A stretch of DNA of 64,000 nucleotides from Gemmatimonadetes bacterium T265. Lineage in GTDB: Bacteria; Gemmatimonadota; Gemmatimonadetes; Gemmatimonadales; Gemmatimonadaceae. Every line of letters starts with the position of its first letter. The first letter of the stretch is position 1. The notes beneath the pieces were generated by a model. It ran no database searches. It was not told where the DNA came from and was given only the letters and a program-made list of their open reading frames with translations. Positions 62,938 to 64,000 of this stretch are shown in pieces. Location of the stretch: positions 62,001-126,000 of the forward strand of contig BPUI01000004.1 in assembly GCA_019973575.1 (NCBI GenBank), written 5' to 3'. Made by a program: the position numbers and the translations under genes.

Positions 62938-63309
62938 GTGGCGCGCCTCGCGACGACGGCCGACGTCTTCACCGCGATCGCCGAGCCCCGGCGGCGCGAG
63001 ATCCTCGACCTGCTCAGCGACGGCCGGGCGCGGGCGGTCGGCGACGTCGTCGCGCGGCTGGCGCTCGCGCAGCCCGCGGTCTCCAAGCACCTCGGCGTGC
63101 TGCGCGCCGTCGGGCTCGTGTCGGTCGCGAAGGCCGGCCAACACCGACTGTACCGGCTCGACGCGGCGCCGCTCGCGTCCGTGCGCGACTGGCTGCGCAC
63201 GTACGACCGCTACTGGGGGCACCAGCTCGACCGCATCAAGGCGCGGGCCGAGCGGAACGCGGGTCTACCGCCCGCGGGCCCGCCGACGCGCCCGGACCCC
63301 ACACACTGA
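62938..63309 (+). CDS. ArsR-family winged-helix regulator
   Basis: A 123-aa regulator from GTG 62938: DVFTAIAEPRRREILDLLSD, LAQPAVSKHLGVLRAVGLVS, and the wing GQHRLYRLDAAPLASVRDWL. It belongs to the SRPBCC-linked ArsR subgroup (no metal-site cysteines). It is first in an operon with the SRPBCC gene 16 nt downstream. The palindrome in its promoter predicts autorepression. Upstream in-frame starts (62851) would put the palindrome inside the gene and are rejected. Confidence 0.94.
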   Translation: MARLATTADVFTAIAEPRRREILDLLSDGRARAVGDVVARLALAQPAVSKHLGVLRAVGLVSVAKAGQHRLYRLDAAPLASVRDWLRTYDRYWGHQLDRIKARAERNAGLPPAGPPTRPDPTH

Positions 63310-63325
63310 CCGAGGAGGGACCGGA

Positions 63326-63829
63326 GTGGCTGCAACCGTCACCGAACGGGCGGTACACGCGCTGGAGATCGTGCGCGAGGAGGTGATCGCGGCGCCGATC
63401 GCCGGCGTCTTCGACGCCGTGCTCGCGCAGCTCGGGCCGGAGAACGAGACGCCGGGCACGGGGCGCATGCCGATGGTGCTCGAGGCGTGGCCCGGCGGCC
63501 GCTGGTACCGCGACCTGGGCGACGGTGCCGGGCACTTCTGGGGCTCCGTGCAGGCGATCCGGTCGCCCGTGCTGCTCGAGATCTGTGGGCCGCTCTTCAT
63601 GTCGTACCCGGCCGTCTCCAACGTCCAGTTCCGGCTCGCCGAGGACGGTGGGACCACGCGGCTACGTTTCGTGCACCGCGCCATGGGGCAGATCGCGCAC
63701 GACCTGCAGCGCGTGCAGGGGTGGGACTACATCGAGGGCGGCTGGGAGAGCCTGATCGCGCGCGTGCGCGCCGCCGTCGAGCGCGTCGCGCGGCGCGACG
63801 CCGCACACGCCGGGAGCGGGCCGGCATGA
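63326..63829 (+). CDS. SRPBCC (AHSA1/START-like) domain protein
   Basis: A 167-aa START-fold protein from GTG 63326 after GAGGAGGGA. LEIVREEVIAAPIAGVFDAV, VLEAWPGGRWYRDLGDGAGH, FWGSVQAIRSPVLLEICGPL and LQRVQGWDYIEGGWESLIAR match the activator-of-Hsp90-ATPase-homolog-1-like SRPBCC proteins usually paired with ArsR. It binds hydrophobic ligands in a deep pocket; the ligand is unknown. Its stop overlaps the next ATG (ATGA). Confidence 0.93.
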   Translation: MAATVTERAVHALEIVREEVIAAPIAGVFDAVLAQLGPENETPGTGRMPMVLEAWPGGRWYRDLGDGAGHFWGSVQAIRSPVLLEICGPLFMSYPAVSNVQFRLAEDGGTTRLRFVHRAMGQIAHDLQRVQGWDYIEGGWESLIARVRAAVERVARRDAAHAGSGPA

Positions 63830-64000
63830 CCGGCGTGCCGCACTTGTTCGAGGCCGCGGCGTCCACCGAGGTTACCGCGCGCATCGCCCGGCTCCGGCCG
63901 GACAGCGCGCGGCTGTGGGGGCGGATGGACGTCGCGCAGATGCTGGCCCACTGCACGGCGGGCTTCGCCATGGCGCGCGGCGAGATCACCCCGCCGCGCC
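63826..64000 (+). CDS. DUF1569-like (DinB-fold) protein, 5' part
   Basis: The ATG at 63826 overlaps the SRPBCC stop by 4 nt, and the frame is open to the right edge. HLFEAAASTEVTARIARLRP, SARLWGRMDVAQMLAHCTAG matches the start of DUF1569/DinB-like metal-binding four-helix proteins (His in MLAHC being a typical ligand). Third gene of the ArsR operon; 58 codons are visible. Confidence 0.75.
   Translation, partial: MTGVPHLFEAAASTEVTARIARLRPDSARLWGRMDVAQMLAHCTAGFAMARGEITPPR

Overview
The window is very GC-rich (by eye well above 70 percent G+C) and bacterial. Large ADOP-type duplicated permeases paired with PadR regulators, LytTR-type two-component pairs, a Tat-exported GH29 fucosidase and secreted or outer-membrane proteins all point to Gemmatimonadota (Gemmatirosa/Gemmatimonas-like) or, less likely, Acidobacteriota. 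This is inferred from gene content; no rRNA or tRNA gene was seen. Nothing shows whether this is chromosome or a large plasmid.

Layout. 0-15.4 kb: a minus-strand-rich block with an orphan ADOP permease, a frameshifted DoxX-like gene, the fucosidase, a helix-turn-helix protein, a LytTR kinase/regulator pair, a secreted sandwich-fold protein, a phytanoyl-CoA-dioxygenase-like oxygenase, three VOC proteins, an internally deleted ADOP permease, and a PadR regulator with a clear double palindrome in front of it. 15.6-38.1 kb: an accessory island of short-chain dehydrogenases, alpha/beta hydrolases, SnoaL/NTF2-fold proteins, a DJ-1/PfpI protein, a TMEM175-like channel and a zinc alcohol dehydrogenase. 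Almost every metabolic gene lies next to a one-component regulator (TetR, XRE/MmyB-type, AraC, HxlR remnant). It is littered with mobile DNA: an ISL3 remnant, a complete IS3 element, a 1.4 kb IS5-family element carrying a passenger gene and splitting an araC gene, an IS30 element with a broken transposase, and a serine resolvase. 38.1-44.1 kb: an outer-membrane barrel candidate, a second LytTR pair, a quinone-reductase-like dehydrogenase and a beta-propeller protein. 44.5-51.3 kb: two paralogous PadR-ADOP permease operons, the first with an in-frame stop. 51.5-58 kb: a truncated YhcG-type nuclease gene, an UPF0178 protein, a 12-bp minisatellite, small proteins and two damaged sensor kinases. 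58-64 kb: a fasciclin-domain gene divergent from a MerR/B12-fold regulator, an exported amidohydrolase, and an ArsR-SRPBCC-DUF1569 operon that runs off the end.

Themes. (1) Many genes are broken by single-base indels, 10-bp insertions, internal deletions or IS insertion, most densely in the accessory island; some could be assembly errors. (2) The octamer CGTTAGGC/GCCTAACG recurs far more often than composition predicts, in intergenic DNA, across stop codons, and inside genes where it imposes the rare Leu codon TTA. (3) Two autoregulator-type genes (TetR at 18552, ArsR at 62938) have promoters placed so that transcription should start at the start codon.
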